A stretch of 64,000 nucleotides of DNA from Sphingomonas parva (ex Maeng et al. 2020) (GCF_004564275.1 NZ_SPDV01000001.1:1-64000), one strand, 5' to 3'; shown: positions 37,648-47,137, numbered from the stretch's first letter. Notes: generated by a model not told the origin, from the letters alone. Made by a program: numbers and translations.

Positions 37648-39474
37648 TCACGACCAGGGGAAGGCGAGGGAGGGGCGGTTGGCGTAGCGGGTCATGGCGA
37701 GCGCCAGGCGCGCGCCGCAGCCGGGCTCCAGGCGCAGCGTTAAATGACGACCACCGACGCGGCTGGTGCGTCCGTCGAGGGTGACGCTGTCGATGCGATG
37801 CTCGCCATAGGCGCCCCCCTGCACGACGACGTCGCGCGGCCGGGTGCCGAGGTTGACCAGCGTGACCTCGCTGCCGGTGTCGCCGAGGCTGTGAACCAGC
37901 GCCGCGACGTCGTCCGGCACACCGGCGCGGCGCTCGGCGGGATCGAAATAGCGCAGCCGGCAGTGGAGCGGCACGCCGCCCTGCGGCGGGCTGGTGGGCG
38001 ACCAGGGCGGCCGGGCGATGTGAAGCCCGCCGGTCATCAGCTGGATGAGCGCCGTGGCGCTGGCCGGATTCTTGTCGAGCGGCCAATCGGCGAGCCGCGT
38101 CTCCGGGGTTGTCCGATCCGCCTCCCGGGCCGCGACCCGGTCCGCGATGCGCTTCAGGTCCGCCTCGAGCGCCGTTTCCGGATAGTTCGGGTTGCGGCCT
38201 TCGAGGAAGGAAATCCACGGGTGGTCTCCGGCCGCCTCCCGATCGGCGTGCGACTGGGTTGCGTACCAGATCTCGAAGCCGCTGGTCCGATACGGCCCCG
38301 GCTTCCAGCCGTACCAGCCTTTTTCCCCGTACATGGTGGGCGCCGAAAGGACGCCGTCGATCTTGCGCGCGGCGTCGTTGATCCGCGCGTTCTGCCGCCG
38401 CCACAGCGTCAGAAAGCTCATGTCGCCGCTGAGCAGCAGGCCGTTGTAGAAGGCGGTGATCGAGCGCGGCACGCGGTTGCGGTTCTCGCGCTCGCCGGTC
38501 TGCGGCACCACCGGCGAGAAGCCCCAGCCGTAGACTCCGCGCCACCAGTGCGGCCCGACCTCGCCGTCGAGGCCGACATAGCTCGGCAGGATTCCGTCGT
38601 TCGCCGCGGCCCGCTCTGCCCAGGCGCCGAGATAGTCCAGCGCCCAGCTGCGGTAGCGCTCGCCGGCGCCGAGCGAATAAGCGTTGAGCCCCAGTGTCGT
38701 CGACTGGAGATTGAGCGGGTTGTCGCCGACCACGTCGCCATATTCGGCGTAATGGGCGAGCGTCTGCTCGTAGCTCGTCTCGCCGTGCGCCATGTGGAAG
38801 GGGGAGACGTCGAACGGATCGCCGACCCAGTCGAGCGGCGTTGCCGTCCGCAGCATCGGGCCGCGGCTGCCGTTCATGACGCTGCGCACGATCCGTCGCT
38901 GCGGATCGTAATTGCGAGCGGTCGGATCCCGGCCGGTGTAGAAATCCGCATAGCGCCGCGTCCGCGCGATCAGCTTGCGGCTGCGCGGCGTGCTCAGCCC
39001 CATCACGTTGAACGTGGTGAGCCCTTCCGAATTGTGCTGCCAGTCCATCTGGACCGGGAACTCGCGAAAATACATGCCCTGCCGGGCGATCGGCACCGCG
39101 ACCGTGCGCGCCTCGGCATATTGGCGCAGATGCCCCTCCCAGAAGCGCTCGGTCAGCGTGCGCAGCCTCTCGGGGGCGCCGAGGGCGTGGAGCGTCATCC
39201 AGTCGTTGGTGGCTTCCGCCGCATCATCCGGCCCGTCGTTCGCGCCCCAGCGCTCGAACACCTTCAGCCAGTCGCGCTCGTCGACATAGGTGCGGTAGAA
39301 CGCCTCGCAGGCCTCGGCATTGGCGGCGAGCAGTCGCCGCTGCAGCTGCGCCCAGCGCGGCGCCGCCATCGGCGTCGACACCAGCAGGTCGGCGCGGCGG
39401 ACTCGCGCCGAGGCGGGGAGGGCTGCCGCCGCCGCGCAGGCGCCGGCGAGCAGGGTGCGCCGGTCGACTTTCAT
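37648..39474 (-). CDS. Tat-exported protein of unknown family, possible (alpha/alpha)-barrel enzyme
   Basis: 608 aa. The N-terminus MKVDRRTLLAG plus a hydrophobic stretch to SARV is a twin-arginine signal. The body (about 60-500) is rich in Trp/Tyr/His and alternates helices in the way of six-hairpin glycosidases or lyases: MDWQHNSEGLTTFNVMGLS, HMAHGETSYEQTLAHYAEY, GDVVGDNPLNLQS, HWWRGVYGWGFSPVVPQ. A beta-rich C-terminal domain follows (about 510-608). I do not recognise the family. The stop of the MFS gene overlaps this start (ATGA), tying it to sugar-acid uptake. It probably acts on a carbohydrate-like substrate in the periplasm. Confidence 0.75.
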   Translation of the reverse strand: MKVDRRTLLAGACAAAAALPASARVRRADLLVSTPMAAPRWAQLQRRLLAANAEACEAFYRTYVDERDWLKVFERWGANDGPDDAAEATNDWMTLHALGAPERLRTLTERFWEGHLRQYAEARTVAVPIARQGMYFREFPVQMDWQHNSEGLTTFNVMGLSTPRSRKLIARTRRYADFYTGRDPTARNYDPQRRIVRSVMNGSRGPMLRTATPLDWVGDPFDVSPFHMAHGETSYEQTLAHYAEYGDVVGDNPLNLQSTTLGLNAYSLGAGERYRSWALDYLGAWAERAAANDGILPSYVGLDGEVGPHWWRGVYGWGFSPVVPQTGERENRNRVPRSITAFYNGLLLSGDMSFLTLWRRQNARINDAARKIDGVLSAPTMYGEKGWYGWKPGPYRTSGFEIWYATQSHADREAAGDHPWISFLEGRNPNYPETALEADLKRIADRVAAREADRTTPETRLADWPLDKNPASATALIQLMTGGLHIARPPWSPTSPPQGGVPLHCRLRYFDPAERRAGVPDDVAALVHSLGDTGSEVTLVNLGTRPRDVVVQGGAYGEHRIDSVTLDGRTSRVGGRHLTLRLEPGCGARLALAMTRYANRPSLAFPWS

Positions 39475-40775
39475 GCGGCGAGCTCGAGCCGCCGGATCGG
39501 TCCGACGATCACCAGATAGGCGAAGATGGTCAGCAGGCAGTGCGCTCCCACGAAGACGAGGGCGAGATCGAACGACAACGTCGCCGCGACGATGTAGCCG
39601 ACGACGATCGGCGTGACGATGCCCGCCGTATTGCCGAACGTGTTGAACACGCCCCCGGCGAGGCCGGCGAGCTGCTTCGGCGCGACGTCGGCCATCACCG
39701 CCCAGCCGAGCGAGCCGACACCCTTCCCGAAGAAGGCGATCGCCATCAGCGTCACCGCCAGCCATTCCGATTCCACCCAGACGCAGGCGATGATCGCGGT
39801 GGCGAGCAGCATGCCCAGCGCGATCGGCAGCTTGCGCGAGAGGGTGAGCGAGCCGGTACGCTTCAGCAGCCGGTCCGACGCGAAGCCGCCGACGAGCCCG
39901 CCGACGAAGCCGCACAGCGCCGGTGCGGCCGCCGCGAAGCCGGCTTCGAGGATGTTCAGGCCGCGCTCCTTGACCAGGTAGATCGGGAACCATGTGACGA
40001 AGAAATAGGTGAGCACGTTGATTGCATATTGGCCGAGATAGATGCCGATCATCATGCGGTTGGCGAGCAGCTGGCGGAGATTGGCCCAGGTGAAGGTCCG
40101 CGCCGCGTCCTTCGGGCGGTCCTCCATACGGACGAGGCCGCCGCCCTCCTCGATGTAGCGCAGCTCCGCCTCGTTGACGCCCTTGTGGCGCACGGGACTG
40201 TGGATGAAGGCGAGGAAGATCAGAGCCGCGAGCAAGCCCAGGGCACCCATCACCCAGAAGACGCTCCGCCAGCCGAAATCGTGGACCAGCCAACCCATCA
40301 GCGGGGCGAAGGCGACCAGCGAGAAATATTGCGCCGAGTTGAAGATCGCCGAGGCGGTGCCGCGCTCTGGCGCCGGGAACCAGGCGGCGACCAGCCGCGC
40401 GTTTCCGGGGAAAGAGGGCCCTTCCGCGAAGCCGACCAGGAAGCGAAGGCAGAACAGCATCGTCACCACCGAGCCGCCGAAGATCAGGCCTGCGGTGCCT
40501 TGGAGCGCGGTGAAGATCGACCACAAGGCGATCGCGCCCGCGTAGATGCGGCGGGTGCCGAACCGGTCGAGCAGGGCGCCGCCGGGGATCTGGGCGATCA
40601 CATAGGCCCAGGCGAAGGCCGAGAGGATGTAGCCGGTCTCGATCGGCGAGAGCCCGAGTTCCCCGGCCGCCGCGTTGCCGGCGATCGAGAAGGTCGCGCG
40701 ATCGGCGTAGTTGATCGTCGTGATCAGGAAGATCAGCGCGATGATGCGGTGGCGCACGCGGGTCGGTCTGGCCAT
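39471..40775 (-). CDS. MFS transporter, anion:cation symporter (aldarate/hexuronate type)
   Basis: 434 aa with 12 membrane segments. INYADRATFSIAG, GALLDRFGTRRIYAGAIALWS and FAEGPSFPGNARLVAAWFP are characteristic of the ACS family that includes glucarate/galactarate (GudP/GarP) and hexuronate (ExuT) transporters. ATG 40775 has GGAG in CTGGAGAGCAACG upstream. It is divergent from the TonB receptor and coupled to the Tat-exported protein. Together with kdgD this points to a sugar-acid substrate crossing the inner membrane here. Confidence 0.9.
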   Translation of the reverse strand: MARPTRVRHRIIALIFLITTINYADRATFSIAGNAAAGELGLSPIETGYILSAFAWAYVIAQIPGGALLDRFGTRRIYAGAIALWSIFTALQGTAGLIFGGSVVTMLFCLRFLVGFAEGPSFPGNARLVAAWFPAPERGTASAIFNSAQYFSLVAFAPLMGWLVHDFGWRSVFWVMGALGLLAALIFLAFIHSPVRHKGVNEAELRYIEEGGGLVRMEDRPKDAARTFTWANLRQLLANRMMIGIYLGQYAINVLTYFFVTWFPIYLVKERGLNILEAGFAAAAPALCGFVGGLVGGFASDRLLKRTGSLTLSRKLPIALGMLLATAIIACVWVESEWLAVTLMAIAFFGKGVGSLGWAVMADVAPKQLAGLAGGVFNTFGNTAGIVTPIVVGYIVAATLSFDLALVFVGAHCLLTIFAYLVIVGPIRRLELAA

Positions 40776-41076
40776 CGTTGCTCTCCAGGGCATCGTCCTC
40801 TTGGCGGGATCTCTGCCGATTGTGTCGCGCGACGCTAGAGTGCGCCGTCGGCCGCGTCCAAGCTGAAAAGCGGCTCGATCAAGCCACGACTTGGCACGAT
40901 CCCGCGCGACGCGTGCGGAGTGGATCAGGCGCATCAGTGCACGAAGAGCAATGATCAATGCCGGATTGGGATTGGCTTTGGCGGAGTGGGCGGAGGTACC
41001 GAAAGCTACGCGATCCGGCACCGACGAGAAGGCCGGACACACCAACGGCGGGACCCACCACGAGAGAGGAAAACCG
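40776..41076. other. 301-base divergent promoter region of transporter and receptor
   Basis: Between the MFS gene and the TonB-dependent receptor. It must hold promoters for both and is the likely place for operators of the LysR or another regulator. An imperfect dyad around 40882-40896 (GCCA and TGGC separated by 5 bases) is the only small symmetry I noticed. No gene and no strong hairpin are seen. Confidence 0.4.
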
Positions 41077-43935
41077 ATGGCTTTGGCTGGCATCAACAAG
41101 CTCAAGTTCGCGCTCACGGTGACGACGGCAGGGCTCGCACTGGCGATGGCACCGGCGGCGCACGCCCAGGAGGTCGCGGAGCCGGACACCGCGGCCGATG
41201 CGGCCGGCACGGAGCAAGCGACGGACTCGGCCACCGCCGATGCCGGGACCGCCAGCGCGGCCCAGCAGGATGACGGCGACATCGTCGTCACCGGTTTCCG
41301 GGCCAGCCTTGCCAATGCATTGAACATCAAGCGCCAGGAGAATGGCGTCGTCGACGCCATCTCCGCCGAGGACATCGCGGACTTTCCCGATCTCAATCTC
41401 GCCGAGTCGCTGCAGCGCATTCCCGGTGTCGCGATCACCCGCCGCTCGGGCGAAGGCCGCCAGATCTCGGTTCGCGGACTCGGCTCCGACTACACCCGCG
41501 TTCGCGTCAACGGCATGGAGGCGATCGCCACCTCGTCGGGCACCTCGAACAGCGGCGGCACCAACCGCGGTCGCGGCTTCGACTTCAACATCTTCTCGTC
41601 GGACCTGTTCTCCAACCTGATCGTCCGCAAGACGGCGTCGGCCGAGGTCGACGAAGGCTCGCTCGGCGCTACCGTCGACCTCAATGCCTCGAAGCCGTTC
41701 GACAGCAAGGGCAACAAGCTCGTCCTCTCGGCGCAGGGCAGCTACAACGATCTCGTCAAGGACGTGCAGCCGGGCCTCTCGTTCCTGGGGTCCTGGCGCT
41801 CCAAGGACGGGCGGTTCGGCGCGCTGCTGTCCGCGTCGTGGGACAAGCGGCACCTGCTCGAGGAAGGCGCGAACATCACGCGCTGGACCTATGGCGGTTC
41901 GAACGGCGGCTGGAATCCGGCCTCGACCGTCGCCGGCAAGACCATCGCCGAGATCAACCGGACACTCACCGACACCAGCGATCCCGAGACGGCGCTCTAT
42001 CACCCGCGCATCCCGGCCTATGCCAGCTACGATACCAGCTCGGAGCGGCTCGGCATCGCCGGCGCTCTCCAATTCAAGCCGGCCGACAGCACGCTGATCA
42101 CGGTCGAAGGCCTTTTCTCCCGCTTCGAGGGCGCCCGCAAGGAATCGCAGCTCCAGGCGCTCGGCTTGAGCCGGCCGGGGACCGGCAAGCCGCAGTCGAT
42201 CATCCGCAGCGGCATCGTCGAGGGCAACAACCTCGTCCAGGCCGAGATCGACAACGTCGATCTGCGCACCCAGTCGAGCTACAACGAGCTCAACACCAAT
42301 TTCCGGCAGATCACCGGCACGATCGAGCAGGAGCTCGGCGATCGCCTGCGCCTTCGCGCGATGGCGGGCCGCTCGACGTCCAAGTACGAGGATCCGGTCG
42401 CGACGATCGTGACCTTCGAGCGCCTCAATTCGCAGGATTTCATCTACGATTTCCGTCCGCGGATGATGGAGATGACGCTCAACTTCGATGCGACCAGCCC
42501 GGACGCATGGTCGATGGTCCCCGGAACGTCCGAAGTCCGCCTGACGCCCGAGAAGGTGGACAATCGCTTCACCACCTACAAGGCGTCGGGCGAGTTCGAC
42601 CTGTTCGACAGCGTGACGCTGAAGGCGGGCGCGGACTACAAGCGATTCGATTATTCGACCTCCGCGCTGCAGCGGGCGAACACGTCGGTCGTGCCGGCGA
42701 TCGCCGCCGGCCCGGGCATCGCCGCTTTGTCCCGAACCTTCAACTTCGACCAGGGTCTCGGCCTGCCGTCGACGGCGGTCCAATCGTGGCTCGCGCCCGA
42801 TCTCGACAAGTTCATCGCGGCCTATGACATCTACAGCAACACCGGCATCTGGGCGCTGCAGGAGAATATCGGTACCACCGCCGAAGTCACCGAGACGACC
42901 AAGGGCGCCTACGTCCAGGCCGACTTCAATTTCGACGCAGGCGGTCTGCCGGTGCGCGGCGACATCGGCGTCCGCTATTTCCGCACCGATCTCGAATCGA
43001 GCGGCAACGCGGTCGTCGGCAGCGGCGTGACCTTCGTCACGGTCGAGCACGATTACGACGACTGGCTCCCTTCGGCGAACCTCTCGGTCGACGTGACTCC
43101 GAACCTGATCGCCCGCATCAGCGCCGCCAAGACGATCGCGCGCCCCGGCATCGGATCGTTGTCCCCGGGCGGCAGCGTCACCGTGCAGGGCGCCAACCGC
43201 AATTATTCCAGCGGCAATCCGGTCCTCGCGCCGACCAAGTCGACCAACCTCGATCTGTCGATCGAATGGTATCGTCAGGCCGGCGCAGTGCTCGCCCTCG
43301 GCCTGTTCTACAAGGATATCGATACCTTCGTGCAGACGCTGCGTGGCGAGGCGGTGTACAGCACGCTGGGTCTCCCGGACTCGCTGATCGCCGGCACGGT
43401 CGCGACGCCGGACATGGTTTTCGCGGTCACGCGGCCGGTCAACTCGCCGGGCGGCAAGCTCAAGGGCTTCGAGATCAACCTGCAGCAGCCGCTCACCTTT
43501 CTGCCGGGGTTCCTGTCCAACTTCGGCGTGCTCGCCAACTACACCTACGTGACGTCGAACATCGACTATCTGACCTCCACGGTGCCGGGCGCGCGGATTG
43601 TCAACGCAACCCTGATCGGGCTGTCGAAGCACGCCTATAACGGCACCCTCTACTACGAGGACAGCAAGTTCAGCGCGCGTGTCTCGCTGGCCTATCGCGA
43701 CGGCTATCTGACCGCGGTTCCGGGCAACGACTTCAACAGCTGGCACGGCACCAACGCGACCACCAACGTCGACGCGCAGATCAGCTACAATCTCACCGAC
43801 AACATCCGTCTGAGCCTGGAGGGCATCAACCTCACGGACGAATATGCGGATCTGTACGTCGACGCCGACAACCGCCTGAACGCCTACACCCATACCGGCC
43901 GGCAGTTCGTGGCGGGCGTCCGATACACCTTCTGA
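41077..43935 (+). CDS. TonB-dependent receptor
   Basis: 952 aa. A signal peptide covers about 1-30 (AHA-QE) and is followed by an acidic Ala/Thr linker, the TonB box DGDIVVTG, a plug domain (about 75-200, AEDIADFPDLNLAESLQRIPGVAI) and a 22-strand barrel ending GVRYTF. This is the Caulobacter/Sphingomonas-type receptor that imports oligosaccharides or other large substrates across the outer membrane using the proton-motive force. It is divergent from the aldarate-type MFS transporter, so both probably serve the same substrate. ATG 41077 follows GAGAGAGGA. A strong terminator follows. Confidence 0.95.
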   Translation: MALAGINKLKFALTVTTAGLALAMAPAAHAQEVAEPDTAADAAGTEQATDSATADAGTASAAQQDDGDIVVTGFRASLANALNIKRQENGVVDAISAEDIADFPDLNLAESLQRIPGVAITRRSGEGRQISVRGLGSDYTRVRVNGMEAIATSSGTSNSGGTNRGRGFDFNIFSSDLFSNLIVRKTASAEVDEGSLGATVDLNASKPFDSKGNKLVLSAQGSYNDLVKDVQPGLSFLGSWRSKDGRFGALLSASWDKRHLLEEGANITRWTYGGSNGGWNPASTVAGKTIAEINRTLTDTSDPETALYHPRIPAYASYDTSSERLGIAGALQFKPADSTLITVEGLFSRFEGARKESQLQALGLSRPGTGKPQSIIRSGIVEGNNLVQAEIDNVDLRTQSSYNELNTNFRQITGTIEQELGDRLRLRAMAGRSTSKYEDPVATIVTFERLNSQDFIYDFRPRMMEMTLNFDATSPDAWSMVPGTSEVRLTPEKVDNRFTTYKASGEFDLFDSVTLKAGADYKRFDYSTSALQRANTSVVPAIAAGPGIAALSRTFNFDQGLGLPSTAVQSWLAPDLDKFIAAYDIYSNTGIWALQENIGTTAEVTETTKGAYVQADFNFDAGGLPVRGDIGVRYFRTDLESSGNAVVGSGVTFVTVEHDYDDWLPSANLSVDVTPNLIARISAAKTIARPGIGSLSPGGSVTVQGANRNYSSGNPVLAPTKSTNLDLSIEWYRQAGAVLALGLFYKDIDTFVQTLRGEAVYSTLGLPDSLIAGTVATPDMVFAVTRPVNSPGGKLKGFEINLQQPLTFLPGFLSNFGVLANYTYVTSNIDYLTSTVPGARIVNATLIGLSKHAYNGTLYYEDSKFSARVSLAYRDGYLTAVPGNDFNSWHGTNATTNVDAQISYNLTDNIRLSLEGINLTDEYADLYVDADNRLNAYTHTGRQFVAGVRYTF

Positions 43936-43972
43936 TCTGATCCTCCCGGGTCTCACCTCCTGGAGATCCGAT

Positions 43973-44007
43973 GCAGCCGCTCTCATCGCGAGGGCGGCTG
44001 CCATTTT
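43973..44007 (+). terminator. rho-independent terminator of the TonB receptor
   Basis: A 12-bp stem with one G-U pair (43973-43984 with 43990-44001), a 5-base loop and TTTT at 44004-44007, 38 bases after the receptor stop. Confidence 0.85.
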
Positions 44008-44229
44008 GCGCGTGTCCGTTCCCCTTCCTCCCCGCGATGCTCCCGGAGGTCCAGCAACGCCAGGCCCGGTGCAGCGCAGACGGCGTCTCGCTGTCAGTAA
44101 ACGAGCCCGGTTTCCGAGCGGCTGATGGCCGCCCTGAGGTGCGCCTTAACGTCTTGTTGAGCATGTCGGGCGCACGGTGGATCCAGGCGGTTACCGACCG
44201 TTGCGCAGGTGGAAGAGGACGCCGCAGCC

Positions 44230-44484
44230 ATGCTCTCCTGGCTCAGCGGAAAAAAAGGCCAGGACCCCGTCGAGGACGCCCATCAGGTTCGCTGCCGGAT
44301 GGGAGTGCACGAGCGTTCGGCGATCGTCGCCGAGGGCAGGGACCTCTATTCGACCTGCACCCATTGCGGCCGACGTCTCGTTCGCGTCGGCGGCGACTGG
44401 CGCGTTGCCGTCGGCGCCGGTGGAGCGGAAGGCCTGGGCGAGTCACGCCAGACAGGACAGTTGCGGCGGGGCTCCTCGCACTGA
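44230..44484 (+). CDS. small protein with possible zinc-binding CxxC
   Basis: 84 aa. The central stretch CRMGVHERSAIVAEG and CTHCGRRLVRVGGDW suggests a small zinc-ribbon-like fold with one CxxC pair and a distant Cys/His. The tail is Gly-rich. ATG 44230 has AGAGGA upstream; GTG 44209 would add seven residues. The 294 bases before it (after the receptor) contain only the terminator. Family not recognised. Confidence 0.5.
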   Translation: MLSWLSGKKGQDPVEDAHQVRCRMGVHERSAIVAEGRDLYSTCTHCGRRLVRVGGDWRVAVGAGGAEGLGESRQTGQLRRGSSH

Positions 44485-44499
44485 CCGGTCACGGGCCCG

Positions 44500-44796
44500 T
44501 CAGTCGTCCTCGTCGAACGCCGGGCATTCGGGAAGCCGCATCAGATCGTCCGGCGCGCCCGGCTCGCGTTCCGTCTCGAGGAACTTGCGGCCGTTCCGGC
44601 TGACCACGATGATCGTTCGCACGCGGCCATCGACCTTTGTGTAGAACGACCAGGTGCCGTCGGAAATGTGCTCGATGGCGTCCTCGATGCCGATCCGCCA
44701 CCGCCGGTCGGTATAACCGCCAATCTCGATCACCGGGTAATGAGGGTCGGGACGCGGGTTGCGGGTGATGCACTTGATCTGCACGGGAAGAGCCAT
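44500..44796 (-). CDS. DUF3892-type small protein
   Basis: 98 aa. It begins VQIKCITRNPRPDPHYPVI and continues with IGGYTDRRWRIG and FYTKVDGRVRTIIVV, the pattern of the DUF3892 family of small beta-rich proteins without known function. The acidic C-terminus ends DEDD. ATG 44796 is chosen; the upstream in-frame extension is Arg/Gly-rich and not typical. It converges on the zinc-ribbon gene. Confidence 0.75.
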   Translation of the reverse strand: MALPVQIKCITRNPRPDPHYPVIEIGGYTDRRWRIGIEDAIEHISDGTWSFYTKVDGRVRTIIVVSRNGRKFLETEREPGAPDDLMRLPECPAFDEDD

Positions 44797-44874
44797 GCCC
44801 CAGCCTCTGCCGCGTCCGTGCCGTCGGCGCAACCGCTGACGCGCGGCTCGCGATCGTCCGGCGGCGGATTGCCC

Positions 44875-45318
44875 TCAGCGGCGCCAGTCCGCGAAGGCTG
44901 CAAGCAAGCCGGGGATACTCTCTTCGGCCGGTTCGGTGGGGAAGCTGTGGACGGCCCCCGTGGCGGCTCCGGGGAGCGCTTCACGGGTCCAGGCCTCGGC
45001 GAACGGACGGTGGGCGACTGCGTCGTCAAACATCGTGGAGCGAACGTTCACATAATCGTCGAGTCCTTCCGGGCGGGTGAACAGCCAGCTCATGCAGTCC
45101 GGGCAGAAATAATGGCGCGTGGCGCCGCGCAGCCCGCCGAGCACCGGCTCGCCCGTAAGCACCGACAGAGCTCCGCTCGGATAGAGCGTGCTCAGCGAAT
45201 AGGCGCCGCCGGTCATTCGCTGGCAGCCCGTGCAATGGCAGGCGAAGGTGACGAGGGGCGGACCATCGAGCCTGAAGCGGACCTTGCCGCACCGGCACCC
45301 ACCCTCGCTGCTCTCCAT
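44875..45318 (-). CDS. GFA-family (glutathione-dependent formaldehyde-activating-like) protein
   Basis: 147 aa with the zinc-binding pattern of the GFA fold: GCRCGKVRF near the N-terminus, FACHCTGCQRMTGGAYS in the middle and YFCPDCMSWLF later. The catalytic role of most members is unknown; the name comes from one Paracoccus protein. ATG 45318. It is a single gene, divergent from nothing obvious; a small peptide gene lies 86 bases upstream on the same strand. Confidence 0.9.
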   Translation of the reverse strand: MESSEGGCRCGKVRFRLDGPPLVTFACHCTGCQRMTGGAYSLSTLYPSGALSVLTGEPVLGGLRGATRHYFCPDCMSWLFTRPEGLDDYVNVRSTMFDDAVAHRPFAEAWTREALPGAATGAVHSFPTEPAEESIPGLLAAFADWRR

Positions 45319-45404
45319 GCGCTGCTTCCTCCCGGGTCGCGATCCTAGGCGCGGGGGAGGTCTTTCGAAAAGGGGGAAGTGGGCGGCAGCGGCTGCCGGG
45401 CGTT

Positions 45405-45521
45405 CTAGCGGCGCGGCAGCGACATATAGGGGAGGATCAAGGCGGCTTCCGCCTCGGAGGCCTTGCGCGCCATCAGGTCCGCGACGCTCCGGCCGCGCGA
45501 GGGCTGCTTGATGTCCTTCAT
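45405..45521 (-). CDS. 38-residue small protein
   Basis: MKDIKQPSRGRSVADLMARK is followed by an Ala-rich amphipathic stretch and a basic end. ATG 45521 has an excellent GGGAGA ribosome binding site seven bases upstream, which makes a short but real gene likely. It lies in front of the GFA gene on the same strand and divergent from the phospholipase D gene. No domain is known for it. Confidence 0.5.
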   Translation of the reverse strand: MKDIKQPSRGRSVADLMARKASEAEAALILPYMSLPRR

Positions 45522-45622
45522 GCCAATCTCCCGACTCGTTTCCACAACGCTGCGCCGGGCGAGTCGTTCCGGGTCGCGAATGGCATCGCCGCGGCCGCGC
45601 GCGTCCGTGCGTTCGGGGCAGG

Positions 45623-47137
45623 ATGCACGACGCAACTCCGCCATCGTTGCGGAGTTGCCGTCGCGTGGCAGACGCGACTTTTCCCGGACCTCCGCTCCCG
45701 ATCGAGGGGCGGGACATCTGGCGACGCACGCACGCGCGGCGCGCGGCGCTGATCGTCGACGCCGAGGATTATTATTGCTGCGCGTTCGAGGCTCTGCTCG
45801 AGGCGCGCTCGCAGATCATCCTGATCGGCTGGGACGTCGACACACGGGTCTGGCTCACCGATCGCAAGCACGCGGGCAAGGCGCCGGTCGCCCTCGGGCC
45901 GTTGCTGTTGTGGCTGGCGCGGCGACGTCCGGAACTCTCGATCTACATCCTGGCCTGGGACGAGGGGCTGATCAGCGTGCCGGGGCGGGGCACGACCCTG
46001 TTCCGCCTGCTGCGCTGGGCTGTGCAGCCGCGCGTCAGCATCAAGTGGGACAGCACCCACCCGCTCGATGCGAGCCACCATCAGAAGATCCTCGTCATCG
46101 ACGATGCGCTGGGCTTCTGCGGCGGGATCGACATCACGGCCGACCGCTGGGACACGCGGCGCCACTGCGACAACGAGCCGCTGCGCAAGCGGCCGTTCAC
46201 GCGGCGTGCCTACGAGCCCTGGCACGATGCGACGATGGCGGTGGACGGCGACGCCGCCTCCGCACTGGGCGACCTCGCCCGGCTGCGCTGGAGGATTGCC
46301 ACCGGCGAGGATCTGCCCCGGCCGGCCTCGGCCGGCGATCCCTGGCCGAAGCGGTTGGAGCCGACCTTTCGCGACGTTCCGGCGGCGCTCGCCCGGACCC
46401 GCGGCAAGGACGGCGAAATCGGCGAGGTCCGCGAGGTCGAGGCCCTGTTCCTGAACCTGATCCGGGCGGCGCGCCGATCGGTCTACATCGAGACTCAATA
46501 TTTCGCCTCGCGCGTCGTCGCCGAAGCGATTGCTGCGCGTCTCGAGGAGAAGGACGGGCCCGAGTTCGTCATCGTCAATCCGCGGACCGCGGAGGGCTGG
46601 CTGGACGAGGCGGTGATGGGTCCCGCGCGTGCCGAGCTCGTCCGCGCCCTCCACGCGCGCGATCGGCATCACCGCTTCCGCATCTACACGCCGGTGACAG
46701 AGGGGGGCGCAGACATCTACGTCCACGCCAAGATCATGATCGTCGACGACATTTTCCTGCGCGTCGGCTCGGCCAATCTCAACAACCGCTCGATGGGCCT
46801 CGACAGCGAGTGCGACCTGCTGATCGACGGGCGGGACGATGCGCGGGTGCAGGCAACGATCCGCGACGTCAGGACGGACCTGCTTGCGGAGCATCTCGGC
46901 ATGGCACCGGACTCCTTCGCCGCCGCCCATGCCGAGGCAGGATCTCTGATCGGCGCAATCGAGCGGTTGCGCGGCGAGGGGAGGACGCTCTGCCCGTTCA
47001 CGCCTCCGGATCCGGGCGCGGTGAAGACGGCACTGGCGCGGGGCGAGGTGCTGGATCCCGAAGCCGCGGACGAGCTGTTCGAGCGGCGGGCGCGGCCGGG
47101 GCTGCTCGCGCGGCTCGGTGGGCGGCGGCGACGCTGA
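45623..47137 (+). CDS. phospholipase D-like protein
   Basis: 504 aa with two HKD half-sites, HHQKILVIDD at about 152-161 and HAKIMIVDD at about 368-376, which together form one PLD active site. Other family marks are QIILIGWDVDTR, GFCGGIDIT and RVGSANLNNRSMGLDSECD. Enzymes of this kind hydrolyse or transfer phospholipid head groups, in some cases making cardiolipin. No membrane segments or signal peptide are visible, so it should act at the inner face of the membrane. ATG 45623. Confidence 0.9.
   Translation: MHDATPPSLRSCRRVADATFPGPPLPIEGRDIWRRTHARRAALIVDAEDYYCCAFEALLEARSQIILIGWDVDTRVWLTDRKHAGKAPVALGPLLLWLARRRPELSIYILAWDEGLISVPGRGTTLFRLLRWAVQPRVSIKWDSTHPLDASHHQKILVIDDALGFCGGIDITADRWDTRRHCDNEPLRKRPFTRRAYEPWHDATMAVDGDAASALGDLARLRWRIATGEDLPRPASAGDPWPKRLEPTFRDVPAALARTRGKDGEIGEVREVEALFLNLIRAARRSVYIETQYFASRVVAEAIAARLEEKDGPEFVIVNPRTAEGWLDEAVMGPARAELVRALHARDRHHRFRIYTPVTEGGADIYVHAKIMIVDDIFLRVGSANLNNRSMGLDSECDLLIDGRDDARVQATIRDVRTDLLAEHLGMAPDSFAAAHAEAGSLIGAIERLRGEGRTLCPFTPPDPGAVKTALARGEVLDPEAADELFERRARPGLLARLGGRRRR

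Noticed and set aside
40891-40906. TTGGCACG-like sigma-54 promoter upstream of the TonB receptor
   Set aside because: The -24 half looks good, but the GC of the -12 half is missing at the right distance and no sigma-54 activator is nearby.
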